From Comamonas testosteroni (GTDB taxonomy: Bacteria > Pseudomonadota > Gammaproteobacteria > Burkholderiales > Burkholderiaceae_C), in contig NZ_AWOR01000061.1 of assembly GCF_000761245.1 (NCBI RefSeq), positions 1 to 39,337 on the forward strand: a DNA stretch of 39,337 nucleotides, read 5' to 3'. The notes below the pieces were generated by a model, which was not told the DNA's origin, searched no databases, and worked only from the letters and a program-made list of their open reading frames with translations. Of the stretch, positions 14,603-22,819 are shown piece after piece; position 1 is the first letter of the stretch, and each line of letters opens with the position of its first letter. Position numbers and translations under genes: made by a program.

Positions 14603-14915
14603 GGCGCTCCCAAAGAAAGTTGAGCCTCTAGGCTACTCACTCTAAAGCCAGAGTGAGTTCTTGTTGGACCGCTTCTTGGCTAACTAGTTCATCTGACAGC
14701 TCGCATGCACGCGGGCTATTTTGGTGATGGAGGCCTGATGCTCAAGAGCATGGTCATTTACCGCACAGCTGACAGTTAGAGAGTGGCTCAACGAAAAGAG
14801 CTCCCGCAAATCCAGCCGTGAGTGCATCGTGCGCAGCTGCCATTCCTGCCCCTCGGCATGCCGAGTGGCTGGGTGAAAATACCGTGCAGCGTCTGAGGTA
14901 GGCTCCTGCCGAGAG
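14603..14915. promoter_or_regulatory. Region with two hairpins and a truncated start (RdgC-like?)
   Basis: ACTCACTCT / AGAGTGAGT forms a dyad at 14635-14658. A hairpin AGCTCGC / GCGGGCT at 14698-14717 is followed by ATTTT. A good ribosome site (GGAGG) then lies four bases before ATG 14738, whose frame is only 13 codons (MLKSMVIYRTADS, stop 14777). That start resembles the N-terminus of RdgC proteins (M-x-K-x-x-x-x-Y-R), so it may be a gene cut off after its first codons. Nothing else is seen. Confidence 0.35.
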
Positions 14916-15347
14916 CTACTGACCGCTGTAGATCACCTTTTCCTGCTGGGAGCTCAAGATGCTGTCCATCATTTGCTCTACGGCATAAAGGTACTGAACA
15001 TTGGACACAGGGCCTCGAGCATTCGGCGATAGCCATGCCTGGGCGCGCTCCATTGATGCTGATGTGAAGAAATACTTGTCAAGCGCGGTATCTCTGCGTC
15101 CTCTAGTAGCCGCAATGCGCTGTGCTGCAACGTCCAGGTAGAGGCAGAAATCACGCGGCTGTAGCCAGCATTCAGCCACTGACTCTTTCAACCCGGCTAG
15201 TCCATGTAGTCGATAAGTCTTCAAAGACTCAGAGGCTGCTTTGTTGACTTCACTAGCGACAGCATTGGAGTTTTGCCCGAAGCACTCCAAAGCAAATGAC
15301 GAAGCGCACATTGCCGCGACGCCAACCGCAATAGCTTTAGTTTTCAT
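14916..15347 (-). CDS. Secreted 143-aa protein, unknown
   Basis: The N-terminus is a Sec signal (MKTKAIAVGVAAMCASSFAL, cleavage near CFGQ-NSNA). The mature part is helical and contains LKESVAECWLQPRDFCLYLD and YLYAVEQMMDSILSSQQEK. Two cysteines in the mature domain (ECWLQPRDFC) could form a disulfide. No family is recognised. It is the last leftward gene before the control region of the transfer operon, which is transcribed divergently. Confidence 0.65.
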   Translation of the reverse strand: MKTKAIAVGVAAMCASSFALECFGQNSNAVASEVNKAASESLKTYRLHGLAGLKESVAECWLQPRDFCLYLDVAAQRIAATRGRRDTALDKYFFTSASMERAQAWLSPNARGPVSNVQYLYAVEQMMDSILSSQQEKVIYSGQ

Positions 15348-16064
15348 GGCCTACAACGCCTCACTAAAACGCGATTTAACTATCTTATTTTGATAGCACC
15401 CAAGACATTATCTAAAGCCTAGCAGGTCGAAATATTTCGATTCTTAGTGGAAAACCATTGAAGGAGCGACCGTTCCGAACTGACGGCAGCGATGATCATC
15501 GTCTCCGGCGGCCGTGCTCTGGGCTAGGCTGAGAAGTTCACCGAAGTGATCGCCCCCTGGCCGATAGCGGCGTGAAATTGATCAGCTCTTCCTCTACGCA
15601 ACTGTTACACGCTCGTTCAACATCTGGCTGCTGTAGCTGCGCATATTGCCGCGTATGGCTTTTCGAGAGCTCCTGATCTCCCGAGGTCAGGAGCTTTTGC
15701 CGGTGAGCCCGTACAGCCATTTCCCTGTACCAGTAAACCCTTTGCGCATGCTCCGAATTTTGAGGAGCATGCGCGCCCTTTGAGTAGGCCCTGTACCCAG
15801 TAAGTCCGTTTGCCCTGTATGCGAGCGGCCCCTGACGCTCGCCTTCCTTTCAGCCGTTTATATTCCAGCCATTTATTTCTAATGATGTCAAGCGTATACC
15901 GTTAGGTATGTAACGCACGGTTTTCGCTGGTGACAAAGCGGCAGCTCTAAGAACATTCGGCCCGGCGACTGACGCATTGCGTCGACACCCCCGGGCCACT
16001 GATCTTCTTCGCACACCTCCTCTTGGTTGTGGTCCGGGTTCTTTTTACGGAGTTCCTACGGTCC
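15348..16064. promoter_or_regulatory. Hairpin-rich control region upstream of the transfer operon
   Basis: No convincing gene lies in this 717-bp stretch. It holds a terminator-like stem AGCTCCTGA / TCAGGAGCT with TTTT (15668-15698). Inverted GTACAG / CTGTAC lies at 15711-15730. A perfect 11-bp-arm palindrome GCGCATGCTCC / GGAGCATGCGC spans 15744-15774. CCCTGTA occurs three times (15723, 15789, 15813). Direct CAGCC(G/A)TTTAT copies start at 15851 and 15866, and ATACC-GTTA-GGTAT lies at 15896-15909. The transfer-operon promoter must lie here. Operators or oriT are possible. Confidence 0.5.
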
Positions 16065-16568
16065 ATGACCCGCATGCCCAGTTTCTTTGCCAGCATGGCT
16101 TTGCTGGCCATGGCCTCAGCCCAGGCCACCCCTCAGCTTGTTGATGGCAACAAACGCCTGCAGTTGGGCCGCTACACCACTGCCGAAGCACTGCCACAGC
16201 CGCATCTGAATGAGCCGCTGGCCCTGGTGGCCCAGCTCACGTTCCCGCGCGAGCAGGTGACGACCGTTGGCGAAGCCATCGAGTACACGCTGCTTCGCAC
16301 GGGCTATGCCCTGGTGGATTCCCAATCACTGACTTCCGATGCGCGCCGCTTCCTCGGTCTGCCGCTGCCCGAGGCTCAGCGCACGCTTGGCCCGTTTTCT
16401 GTTCAAGACGTTCTGAACGTGCTCGTGGGTACGGCATGGCGCTGGCACACAGACCACATCACTCGCCGCGTCTGGTTCACCCTGGCCAACGCCCCCAAGC
16501 CACGCCGCCTGGAGCCCATCGTCAGCCCTAGCAGTACGCCTCAGCCGAAGGCGTCCGTCAAGGAGTGA
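16065..16568 (+). CDS. PilL N-terminal-domain protein (TIGR03748, PFGI-1 class)
   Basis: This 167-residue exported protein has a signal MTRMPSFFASMALLAMASAQ and a TcpQ/PilL-N-like domain: QLVDGNKRLQLGRYTTAEA, LTFPREQVTTVGEAIEYTLL, then LGPFSVQDVLNVLVGTAWRW. In GI-type ICEs this domain opens the transfer gene set and is thought to work at the outer membrane. GGAG precedes ATG 16065. A second Met is at 16074, and an upstream GTG is unlikely. It is the first gene of the 21-gene operon, and the next ATG lies two bases after its stop. Confidence 0.88.
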   Translation: MTRMPSFFASMALLAMASAQATPQLVDGNKRLQLGRYTTAEALPQPHLNEPLALVAQLTFPREQVTTVGEAIEYTLLRTGYALVDSQSLTSDARRFLGLPLPEAQRTLGPFSVQDVLNVLVGTAWRWHTDHITRRVWFTLANAPKPRRLEPIVSPSSTPQPKASVKE

Positions 16569-16570
16569 GC

Positions 16571-17935
16571 ATGTCGGAACAAAGCACTGTCGATGGAGAT
16601 GTACAGTTGACTGAGCCAAGCGTGCCACCGCCGCCGCCTCCCGATGTGGCAGATTTGCCGCCTGTGGTTTCTGTGGCTCCCGAGGTCACAGGCGTCGATG
16701 ATTCAGCGGTCGATCATTCTTGGTTGAGCGAGCTTGAGACTGCCGCTCCTCTTAGTGGTGCCACTGCAACTGCGTCGGCAGCTGCTGCGCATGTAGAGGC
16801 GGAAAAGCGGCCTGGATTCTTCGCCCGCGCATTTCGTCGCGCACCAGCTGCAGCAAAGCCACGCAAGGCCGAGGTGCCCGTGAGTGTTGAGTCCAGCGAA
16901 ATCCCATCTCGACGCAAAGCGACGAACCCATGGGTGCTGCGCACTGTCGGCATTGCGGGTGTCGTGGGGATCTTGGCATTGGGCTACCTTCAATACGGGT
17001 CGAAACGTCTACCAGCACTGGATCTGCTTGGCTCATCGCTTCCCGAGGCCGGCCTGGTGACGCCGCAGCCTGCTTTCGATGCTTCCGAGTTCGATCCGCG
17101 CCTGGCTGACACCTCCCCGCTGCCCCTTCCGACCTTGGCAGATGCGCCTGCAGCTCCTATCGACGAAGCACCAGCTGGCGACGCGGACCCAATCCCCGTG
17201 GGCATGCAGCCAGAATTCGATCCAGAGGCGGTTATGCGGCAGTCTGCAGCTGATGCAGGCATTGCCAGCCTGGGGGACGCGGGCGCTGTGCCGCAAGCCG
17301 TGGCCAACTTGGCCCTGCAGCGAAATGAGGCCGCTGCAGCAGCACCGGCTGGTAGTGCCCCTATTGCTGCCGCACCAGCGCCGGCTATGGCGGTGGCCCC
17401 CACGGCAGTGGCGACTGCAGCACCAGTCGGCGTCGATCCCCAGATGCTCGATCGCATGAAGCGCATGGAAGACATGATGTTGCTGATGTCCCAGCAACTG
17501 GCCGCGATGCAGCAGGCCAACGCGCTTGCTGGCAAGACCTCTGCGGCACCGGCTCCCGCTCCTGCGGTAGCGCCTGCAGTGGCTCCGGCAGCAGCACAGG
17601 CCGCCCCCGTCGAGCAGCCGTCGCCGCGCCCAGCGCCCAAGCGCGTAATGGTGAAGGCGAAGCCGGCGACTCCCCGCCAAGCAGCAAAGGTCGTTGCCGC
17701 GAAGCCAGCTGCAGCTCCTGCAGGTGCCCAGCTTGTGTCCGTCGATATGTGGAACGGCGAGCCTTCGGTCGTGGTCGCGTCGGGCGTGCCCGGAGATCGC
17801 CGCGTGCGCGTCTTGCGCCCAGGTGATGTGGTCAACGGCTTGTCCCTCAAGTCGGCGGACCCTGTGTCGCGGACTGCCACGTTCGTGGCTCCCGGCAGCC
17901 AGGGCCTGACGCTCTCCGTGAGCAATGGAGGCTGA
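16571..17935 (+). CDS. Large Ala/Pro-rich single-TM protein with GspC/PilP-like end
   Basis: This 454-residue protein has a short Pro-rich cytosolic N-terminus and one membrane helix (WVLRTVGIAGVVGILALGYL). A long low-complexity Ala/Pro periplasmic stretch contains a short coiled coil (LDRMKRMEDMMLLMSQQLAAMQQAN). The C-terminal globular part (about 80 residues) reads SVDMWNGEPSVVVASG, DRRVRVLRPGDVVNGLSLKS and TATFVAPGSQGLTLSV. The end resembles the homology region of GspC/PilP-type proteins that link an inner-membrane complex to an outer-membrane ring, but this is an impression from pattern. ATG 16571 follows AAGGAG. Confidence 0.75.
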   Translation: MSEQSTVDGDVQLTEPSVPPPPPPDVADLPPVVSVAPEVTGVDDSAVDHSWLSELETAAPLSGATATASAAAAHVEAEKRPGFFARAFRRAPAAAKPRKAEVPVSVESSEIPSRRKATNPWVLRTVGIAGVVGILALGYLQYGSKRLPALDLLGSSLPEAGLVTPQPAFDASEFDPRLADTSPLPLPTLADAPAAPIDEAPAGDADPIPVGMQPEFDPEAVMRQSAADAGIASLGDAGAVPQAVANLALQRNEAAAAAPAGSAPIAAAPAPAMAVAPTAVATAAPVGVDPQMLDRMKRMEDMMLLMSQQLAAMQQANALAGKTSAAPAPAPAVAPAVAPAAAQAAPVEQPSPRPAPKRVMVKAKPATPRQAAKVVAAKPAAAPAGAQLVSVDMWNGEPSVVVASGVPGDRRVRVLRPGDVVNGLSLKSADPVSRTATFVAPGSQGLTLSVSNGG

Positions 17936-17938
17936 TTC

Positions 17939-18469
17939 ATGAAAAAAACTGCCTTTATTGCCACCGTGGTCGCATTGCAGCTGAGCACGGGCGCCTTTGC
18001 GCAGCTGCGCACTGGCCGCACTGCAGAAGCTAGCTCGTTGCCCAGCACGACTCAACAGGGCCGCTCGCAACTGGACGAGACAGCGCGTGCTGTGCAACAG
18101 ATGTGGGGTCTGACTGCCGATGAGATGCAGCGGGCCAAGGTGCTGTCGCTGGGACCTCGTGCTAATTTCTCGGTCAAGGAGCTCTCGCCCCTTGAGGTGC
18201 TGGGCATACATGCTCGCAACGATGCAGAGCGCCGTCAGTATGCCGAGCGCATGGCGCGGATCTTCCACCAGGATGTGGAGCGAAGCATCTTGTGGGACCG
18301 TGAAATGCAGGCGGCTATGGCCCGCCTGTATCCCAACGAGCCGATGGTGAACTATGACCGCCTGCCGCGCGTGCAGTCGTCTGTAGGTGCAGCCGACATG
18401 CTGAACGTGCCGCGCACGCAGATCATCGAGCGCGCTTCGCCAGCTCCTGCCAACCGCGGAAAACGCTGA
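17939..18469 (+). CDS. TIGR03759 family ICE protein (PFL_4693-like), exported
   Basis: This 176-residue protein has a signal MKKTAFIATVVALQLSTGAF. The family core is present: VQQMWGLTADEMQRAKVL, LSPLEVLGIHARNDAERRQY. GGAGG precedes the ATG. It is a conserved component of GI-type transfer regions with unknown biochemical role, probably periplasmic. In many relatives a lytic transglycosylase gene comes next. Here the TIGR03765 gene follows after one base. Confidence 0.85.
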   Translation: MKKTAFIATVVALQLSTGAFAQLRTGRTAEASSLPSTTQQGRSQLDETARAVQQMWGLTADEMQRAKVLSLGPRANFSVKELSPLEVLGIHARNDAERRQYAERMARIFHQDVERSILWDREMQAAMARLYPNEPMVNYDRLPRVQSSVGAADMLNVPRTQIIERASPAPANRGKR

Positions 18470-18470
18470 T

Positions 18471-19010
18471 ATGCGCTGCCGTTTCGCCATCCTCGCTCTT
18501 GGACTCGCTTGCAGCGCGCCGGCCCTGGCCGGCGTGGAGCTGGAGATGATCCACGACAGCGGCAAGTCTGTGCCGTTGGCGCCCTATGTGGCCCAGATCG
18601 TGGGCGGCACAGATGAGGCGAATGTGCTCGACGGGCTGCGTTTCCCATTTCGCAGCCAATTGCGCGGCGGTGTGCTCAAGCAAGACGGCGTGCAGGTCTT
18701 CAATGGCCAATGGCTGACTCAGCCCATGTTCGTGCTCGGCGCGGACGACGCGTCTTTGCGCTGGGTAGCCTTCAACCACAAGAAGCTGATACAGCTCAAT
18801 GCTGTCGGCATTGTGGTGCAGGCAGCAACGCCAGCCGCATTCAAGCTGCTGCAGCAAGTGGCCAACCCCTTGCAATTGGCTCCTGATACAGGGGCATTCC
18901 TTGCAGAAACATTGATCGCCAAGGGTGCGCCAGTTTTTCCCGTGCTGGTGCACAGCAATGGCCGCGCCTACCAGATCCTGCCTCAAAGCACGTTTGGAGT
19001 GGCTCCATGA
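18471..19010 (+). CDS. TIGR03765 family ICE protein (PFL_4695-like)
   Basis: This 179-residue protein has a Sec signal (MRCRFAILALGLACSAPALA) and the family pattern: MIHDSGKSVPLAPYV, LRFPFRSQLRGGVL, LGADDASLRWVAFNH, AVGIVVQAATPAAFKLL. It is predicted periplasmic. The function within the mating apparatus is not known. Its stop overlaps the ATG of a 56-aa gene by four bases. Confidence 0.85.
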   Translation: MRCRFAILALGLACSAPALAGVELEMIHDSGKSVPLAPYVAQIVGGTDEANVLDGLRFPFRSQLRGGVLKQDGVQVFNGQWLTQPMFVLGADDASLRWVAFNHKKLIQLNAVGIVVQAATPAAFKLLQQVANPLQLAPDTGAFLAETLIAKGAPVFPVLVHSNGRAYQILPQSTFGVAP

Positions 19011-19177
19011 GCGAACTCGGCCTGGTGCATATCGGATCGGAAGGCGCGGTGAAAGCATGCGCCAATGCTCGACTGTTGCGTGCTGTCCTGAGCCAGCTTG
19101 GAACGGCTTTTGGGCCTGAACAGTCCCAAAATGTTCCAAGCCATCACGGCATGTTCCAGCTGGAGGGCATGCAGTGA
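19007..19177 (+). CDS. 56-aa protein between TIGR03765 and traD
   Basis: ATG 19007 overlaps the previous stop (ATGA), and the stop TGA at 19175-19177 overlaps the traD GTG start (GTGA), so all three are probably translationally coupled. The product starts MSELGLVHIGSEGAVKACAN and ends GMFQLEGMQ. It is soluble, with no signal or membrane helix. In related regions a small PFL_4696-type gene can sit at this place. I cannot confirm homology. The double overlap is the main evidence that it is real. Confidence 0.65.
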   Translation: MSELGLVHIGSEGAVKACANARLLRAVLSQLGTAFGPEQSQNVPSHHGMFQLEGMQ

Positions 19178-21420
19178 GTGACGGGACCATGGAAGGCGTG
19201 CTGAGGCCGCCAGTCGAAGCATTGAGCGCAGCCACAGCTTTTGGGATTGCTGGCGTATCTGCCGCCGCGCCATGGGCGCTGATGATGCCCCACTCGCTGG
19301 GCGCAGTCTCGGGAGCAATCGCTGCCGGCTTCGGTTGCGTGCGTGCGCGCCAGGCCTTCCAGGTCTACAGCTATCAACGCGGGCTGAAGTTCACCAAGAT
19401 GACGCGCTTGGCCCCTCACAAGCTTCCTGTCAATCTCAAGGAGCATCTCTACCTGGGCGAAGGCTTTGAGTGGACGCAGCTGCACACCCAGCGCTTGCTG
19501 GACGCGCGTGAGACAGATGTTCAGCGCTTCGTGAAGGCCTCGCCAACCGAGCTCAAGCTCGCAGCGACCGGCGAAAAGATGCGCAAGTGGGCGCAGGCCA
19601 AAACCGACAGCCTGCTGGCCAGGGTACTGGAGCGTGTGCTTGATGTCGGCGGTACCGCCAATCCCTTCGCCACGGGCGTGGACCTGGGCGGCAACCCTGT
19701 GCTTCATGGCGTTGGAGTGCAGAACGAAAAGCCGGTGGTGTTGCGCCAAGGCTCGCGCTCTGGCCACTTGCTGGTGATGGGCACGACTCGCGTGGGCAAG
19801 ACGCGCCTCCTGGAGCTTCTGTGCTCTCAGGACATTCATGCCGGTCATGTGGTGATCGTCATCGACCCCAAGGGCGACGCGGAGCTGATGCTTCGCATGC
19901 ATGCAGAGGCACGACGCGCTGGTCGCCTGGATCAGTTCTATATGTTCCATCTGGGCTACCCAGAGATTTCTGCACGCTACAACGGCATTGGCAATTTCGC
20001 GCGTATCACCGAAGTCGCTGGCCGTGCCACGAATGCCCTGCCCTCCTCGGGCAACTCGGCAGCCTTCAAGGAGTTCAGCTGGCGGTTCACCAACATCGTG
20101 GCTCAGGCCCAGGTGGCACTCGGTCGCATTCCGACCTACGAGACGCTACTCAAGGACGTGACTGGCATTGACCCACTGTTCATGGACTACGCGGACATGA
20201 CGTTTCGCAAGCTCGCGATTGACCATCCCCAGCGCTTCGGCAGCTATCAGGACCGCCTGGTGGAGCTGGAGCGCGCTATCGTGGCAAAGAAGGCTCCGGT
20301 TCCAAGAAGCCTGCAGGATCGTTCGCCCGATCAGGTGGCGATGTATCTGCTCATCAAGGAAGCACGACTGGACGACAAGGTACTGGTCGGCCTGGCGGCC
20401 GCATTCAGCTACGAGCGTTCGTTCTATGAAAAGATCATTGCCAGCCTGGGGCCATTCCTCGAAAAGCTCACCTCCGGCGCGGTGGGCAAGCTCATCAGCC
20501 CTGACTACTTTGACCCGAACGACAAGCGGCCGATCTTCGACTGGATGACGGTGTTCCGCCAGGGCGGCATCGTGTATGCCGGCCTGGATGCCTTGTCTGA
20601 CTCCGTGGTTTCATCTGCCGTGGGTAATTCCATGCTGTCCGATCTCGTTTCGACCGGCGGCAAGCTCTACAAGACAGGCCTCGACCCACACGGCGACGGG
20701 AAGCTGCAGCTGCCGACTGTGTGTTGCCATTTCGATGAGGTCAATGAGATTGCAGGTCCCGAGTTCGTGCCCATGGTCAACAAACTGGGCGGATCTGGCT
20801 TTCGCATCACTGCATACACCCAGTCGATGTTTGACATCGAGGCGAAGGTTGGTGACAAGGCCAAGGCTGGCCAGATCCTCGACAACTTCAACCACCTTTG
20901 CATGCTGCGTGTGCGCAGCAAGGCGACCGCGAGCCTGCTGACGGACCAGGTGCCGCAGGTCAACGTGACGGTGCTCACGCCAGTATCGGGCGTGTCGGAC
21001 ACGGCTGCCCAGGGCAATGGCGTCGATTTCACCAGCCAGAACAACGACATAGCGAACAAGTCGAAGGCGCCGCTGATCGAGCCTTCTGACGTTCTTTCAT
21101 TGCCACAGGGTCAAGCGTTTGCGCTGCTGGAAGGCAATCGCTGCCACAAGATTCGTATTCCTCTGGCTGATACCAAGGACGACCCGTTCATACCAGCTTC
21201 GCTCAAGGCGGTTGCTGAGGACATGAAACGCCGCTATCGCACGAGTGAGACGTGGGCCGCAGAAACCGACTGGCTCAGTACACAGCCCTTGGGCGCTGGT
21301 GCAGGTGGGCTGATCGACACGGATCTCGCCTCTGCCTTTGATGACGATATGCCTGGCTACGCCATGGCAGGCGCAACTTCGTCCGCCGTGGCCGGCAACG
21401 TGATGGGACCGCACTCATGA
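19174..21420 (+). CDS. traD: Type IV coupling ATPase TraD (SXT/TOL subfamily)
   Basis: A 748-residue coupling protein (VirD4/TraD type) that hands the relaxase-DNA complex to the channel. The N-terminus has two hydrophobic segments (about residues 17-53). Walker A is GTTRVGKT (203-210), followed by VVIVIDPKGD (Asp231). The Walker B-like HFDEVNEI has Asp521-Glu522, with a TraG/TraD C-terminal ITAYTQS motif just after. The GTG start overlaps the 56-aa gene. ATP hydrolysis at the inner membrane is expected. Confidence 0.93.
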   Translation: MSDGTMEGVLRPPVEALSAATAFGIAGVSAAAPWALMMPHSLGAVSGAIAAGFGCVRARQAFQVYSYQRGLKFTKMTRLAPHKLPVNLKEHLYLGEGFEWTQLHTQRLLDARETDVQRFVKASPTELKLAATGEKMRKWAQAKTDSLLARVLERVLDVGGTANPFATGVDLGGNPVLHGVGVQNEKPVVLRQGSRSGHLLVMGTTRVGKTRLLELLCSQDIHAGHVVIVIDPKGDAELMLRMHAEARRAGRLDQFYMFHLGYPEISARYNGIGNFARITEVAGRATNALPSSGNSAAFKEFSWRFTNIVAQAQVALGRIPTYETLLKDVTGIDPLFMDYADMTFRKLAIDHPQRFGSYQDRLVELERAIVAKKAPVPRSLQDRSPDQVAMYLLIKEARLDDKVLVGLAAAFSYERSFYEKIIASLGPFLEKLTSGAVGKLISPDYFDPNDKRPIFDWMTVFRQGGIVYAGLDALSDSVVSSAVGNSMLSDLVSTGGKLYKTGLDPHGDGKLQLPTVCCHFDEVNEIAGPEFVPMVNKLGGSGFRITAYTQSMFDIEAKVGDKAKAGQILDNFNHLCMLRVRSKATASLLTDQVPQVNVTVLTPVSGVSDTAAQGNGVDFTSQNNDIANKSKAPLIEPSDVLSLPQGQAFALLEGNRCHKIRIPLADTKDDPFIPASLKAVAEDMKRRYRTSETWAAETDWLSTQPLGAGAGGLIDTDLASAFDDDMPGYAMAGATSSAVAGNVMGPHS

Positions 21421-22193
21421 CGGCTCCGAACTCGCCCGCCAGAAAGCCAAGCACACACGGCCCTGTTGGCGTGGCCGTGTTGGTTGGCTTTGGACTATTC
21501 AGTGTGACAGTGTCCTCGTGGCTCATCGGCCTGGTGATTGAAATCGGCGGTGGCTATTTCTTCTGGCGTGACCAGGGCATCCGCCATGCCCAGGAGATGG
21601 TGCAGCAGGATCTGCGCTATATCGCAGCCGCTCCACGCAGTCTGCTAGTGCCAGACACCGTGGACTTTTCGCTGCGCATCGTGAAGTGGGTACGTATGCC
21701 CTACGAGCGCCTTGGTGCGTTGCGCTGGTATCAGCGCAACGTGGCCGCCCAGCAGGTAGGTTCAGATGCGGCACTGCCTAGCTTTCTGGGTCAAAGCGTG
21801 CAGCCTCAACTCAAGGGGTTGGCCAAGGCTGGTGCGTCGTTCATCTACATGCTCAGCGAATGGGTGGTCATCAGCATGTTTGTCCTGCAGGACGTTCTGC
21901 TGCGCCTCTGCACTGCAGTTTTCGCACTCCCAGCATTTGCCCTTGCCTGCCTGATGGGGGTGATCGACGGGTTGGTGCGCAGGGATCGACGCCGTTGGCA
22001 AGGCGGCCGCGAATCCTCGTTCGTCTACCACCACGCCAAGCGCTATGTGGGATGGGCGCTTACAGGCGGCTTTGGCTTGTACCTGTCCTGGCCGTTCGGC
22101 GGCTTCAACCCAGCCTACATGGTTCTGGTGTTCACCGTGCTTGTGGCATTCACCCTATCGACAACGGTAGGCGCGTTCAAGAAATACGCATGA
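21417..22193 (+). CDS. TIGR03747 family ICE membrane protein (PFL_4697-like)
   Basis: This 258-residue inner-membrane protein overlaps the traD stop by four bases. It shows four or five hydrophobic segments: GVAVLVGFGLFSVTVSSWLI, FIYMLSEWVVISMFVLQDV with LCTAVFALPAFALACLMGVI, and two near the C-terminus (YVGWALTGGFGLYLSW, YMVLVFTVLVAFTLSTTVGA). Family features such as FFWRDQGIRHAQ and VDGLVRRDRRRWQGG-like cytosolic motifs (here VIDGLVRRDRRRWQGG) are present. It is conserved directly after traD in these elements. The role is unknown. Confidence 0.88.
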   Translation: MTAPNSPARKPSTHGPVGVAVLVGFGLFSVTVSSWLIGLVIEIGGGYFFWRDQGIRHAQEMVQQDLRYIAAAPRSLLVPDTVDFSLRIVKWVRMPYERLGALRWYQRNVAAQQVGSDAALPSFLGQSVQPQLKGLAKAGASFIYMLSEWVVISMFVLQDVLLRLCTAVFALPAFALACLMGVIDGLVRRDRRRWQGGRESSFVYHHAKRYVGWALTGGFGLYLSWPFGGFNPAYMVLVFTVLVAFTLSTTVGAFKKYA

Positions 22194-22216
22194 CATTGAT
22201 TTTGAAGGAGATATTG

Positions 22217-22531
22217 ATGAAACGCTCACGACATTCGTTCTTTGCCCTCTTGGTGATTGGAGTGCTCTCCACCACTGCGATGGCCTGGGCAGATGTTGCC
22301 GACGACGAGCTGGAGCGCGAGCGCTTGGCGCGCATCGCTGGCGAGATCGAGCAGGTGCAGCTGATGGTTGCTGACGCGGAAAAAGCCGCGCCGACCGGCC
22401 AGCGCGTGAAGTTCCGCTACGACTGGCTGCAGCGCGACCTGGAGCTGCTGCGCCTTGGCGTAACGAACCACGTGGATGCACCTCGCCAGCCTCGCCCAGT
22501 CGCCCCATTGCGTGGTGACTATCGGCAATAA
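22217..22531 (+). CDS. RAQPRD-family ICE protein
   Basis: This 104-residue exported protein has a signal MKRSRHSFFALLVIGVLSTT...AWA. The conserved helical core reads DDELERERLARIAGEIEQV, then FRYDWLQRDLELLRLGVTNH and a Pro/Arg-rich end. I chose ATG 22217 because AAGGAG lies seven bases before it. An earlier ATG (22190) overlapping the previous stop would give an unsuitable leader. The family is present in nearly all GI-type transfer regions and its function is not established. Confidence 0.9.
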   Translation: MKRSRHSFFALLVIGVLSTTAMAWADVADDELERERLARIAGEIEQVQLMVADAEKAAPTGQRVKFRYDWLQRDLELLRLGVTNHVDAPRQPRPVAPLRGDYRQ

Positions 22532-22549
22532 CCAAAAGAAAAACAAACC

Positions 22550-22792
22550 ATGCGTTCAGAAATGGCGACGGCATTCGTACAAGGGGCAGGCTTCAATCCT
22601 CAAAACTTGAAGTACCTACTTTTTGTCGTGGTTTTTGCAATGGTGTTTTCTATTGGCGCATGGCTCGGCACGCTGGTATTGAAGGCTTATGGAGATGGAG
22701 AACTGGATGCATCGGAAGCCATGAGGGCGTGTATTGGAGTTGCCATTACTGTTTTGTTAGTGGTAGGCGTGGTGGGATCAATCATTCTGTAA
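22550..22792 (+). CDS. TIGR03758 family ICE membrane protein (PFL_4701-like)
   Basis: This 80-residue protein has two membrane helices (LKYLLFVVVFAMVFSIGAWL and IGVAITVLLVVGVVGSIIL) around a short acidic loop (YGDGELDASEAMRA). The size and layout fit the small VirB3/TraL-place proteins of these systems. No clear Shine-Dalgarno precedes ATG 22550 (A-rich leader). The base composition from here to about 23980 is noticeably more AT-rich than the surrounding operon. Confidence 0.85.
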   Translation: MRSEMATAFVQGAGFNPQNLKYLLFVVVFAMVFSIGAWLGTLVLKAYGDGELDASEAMRACIGVAITVLLVVGVVGSIIL

Positions 22793-22819
22793 AAAACCAA
22801 TTAATTGTTTGGAGAAATT

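Noticed and set aside
15538..15720. Minus-strand 60-codon frame in the control region
   Set aside because: It covers the terminator-like stem and has no ribosome site or recognisable features.
17033..18565. Long minus-strand frame (510 codons) and another of 352 codons at 16990-18048
   Set aside because: They lie antisense to the Ala/Pro-rich and TIGR03759 genes. The GC-rich wobble bias of the plus-strand genes explains the lack of stops. No family features and no ribosome site are seen.
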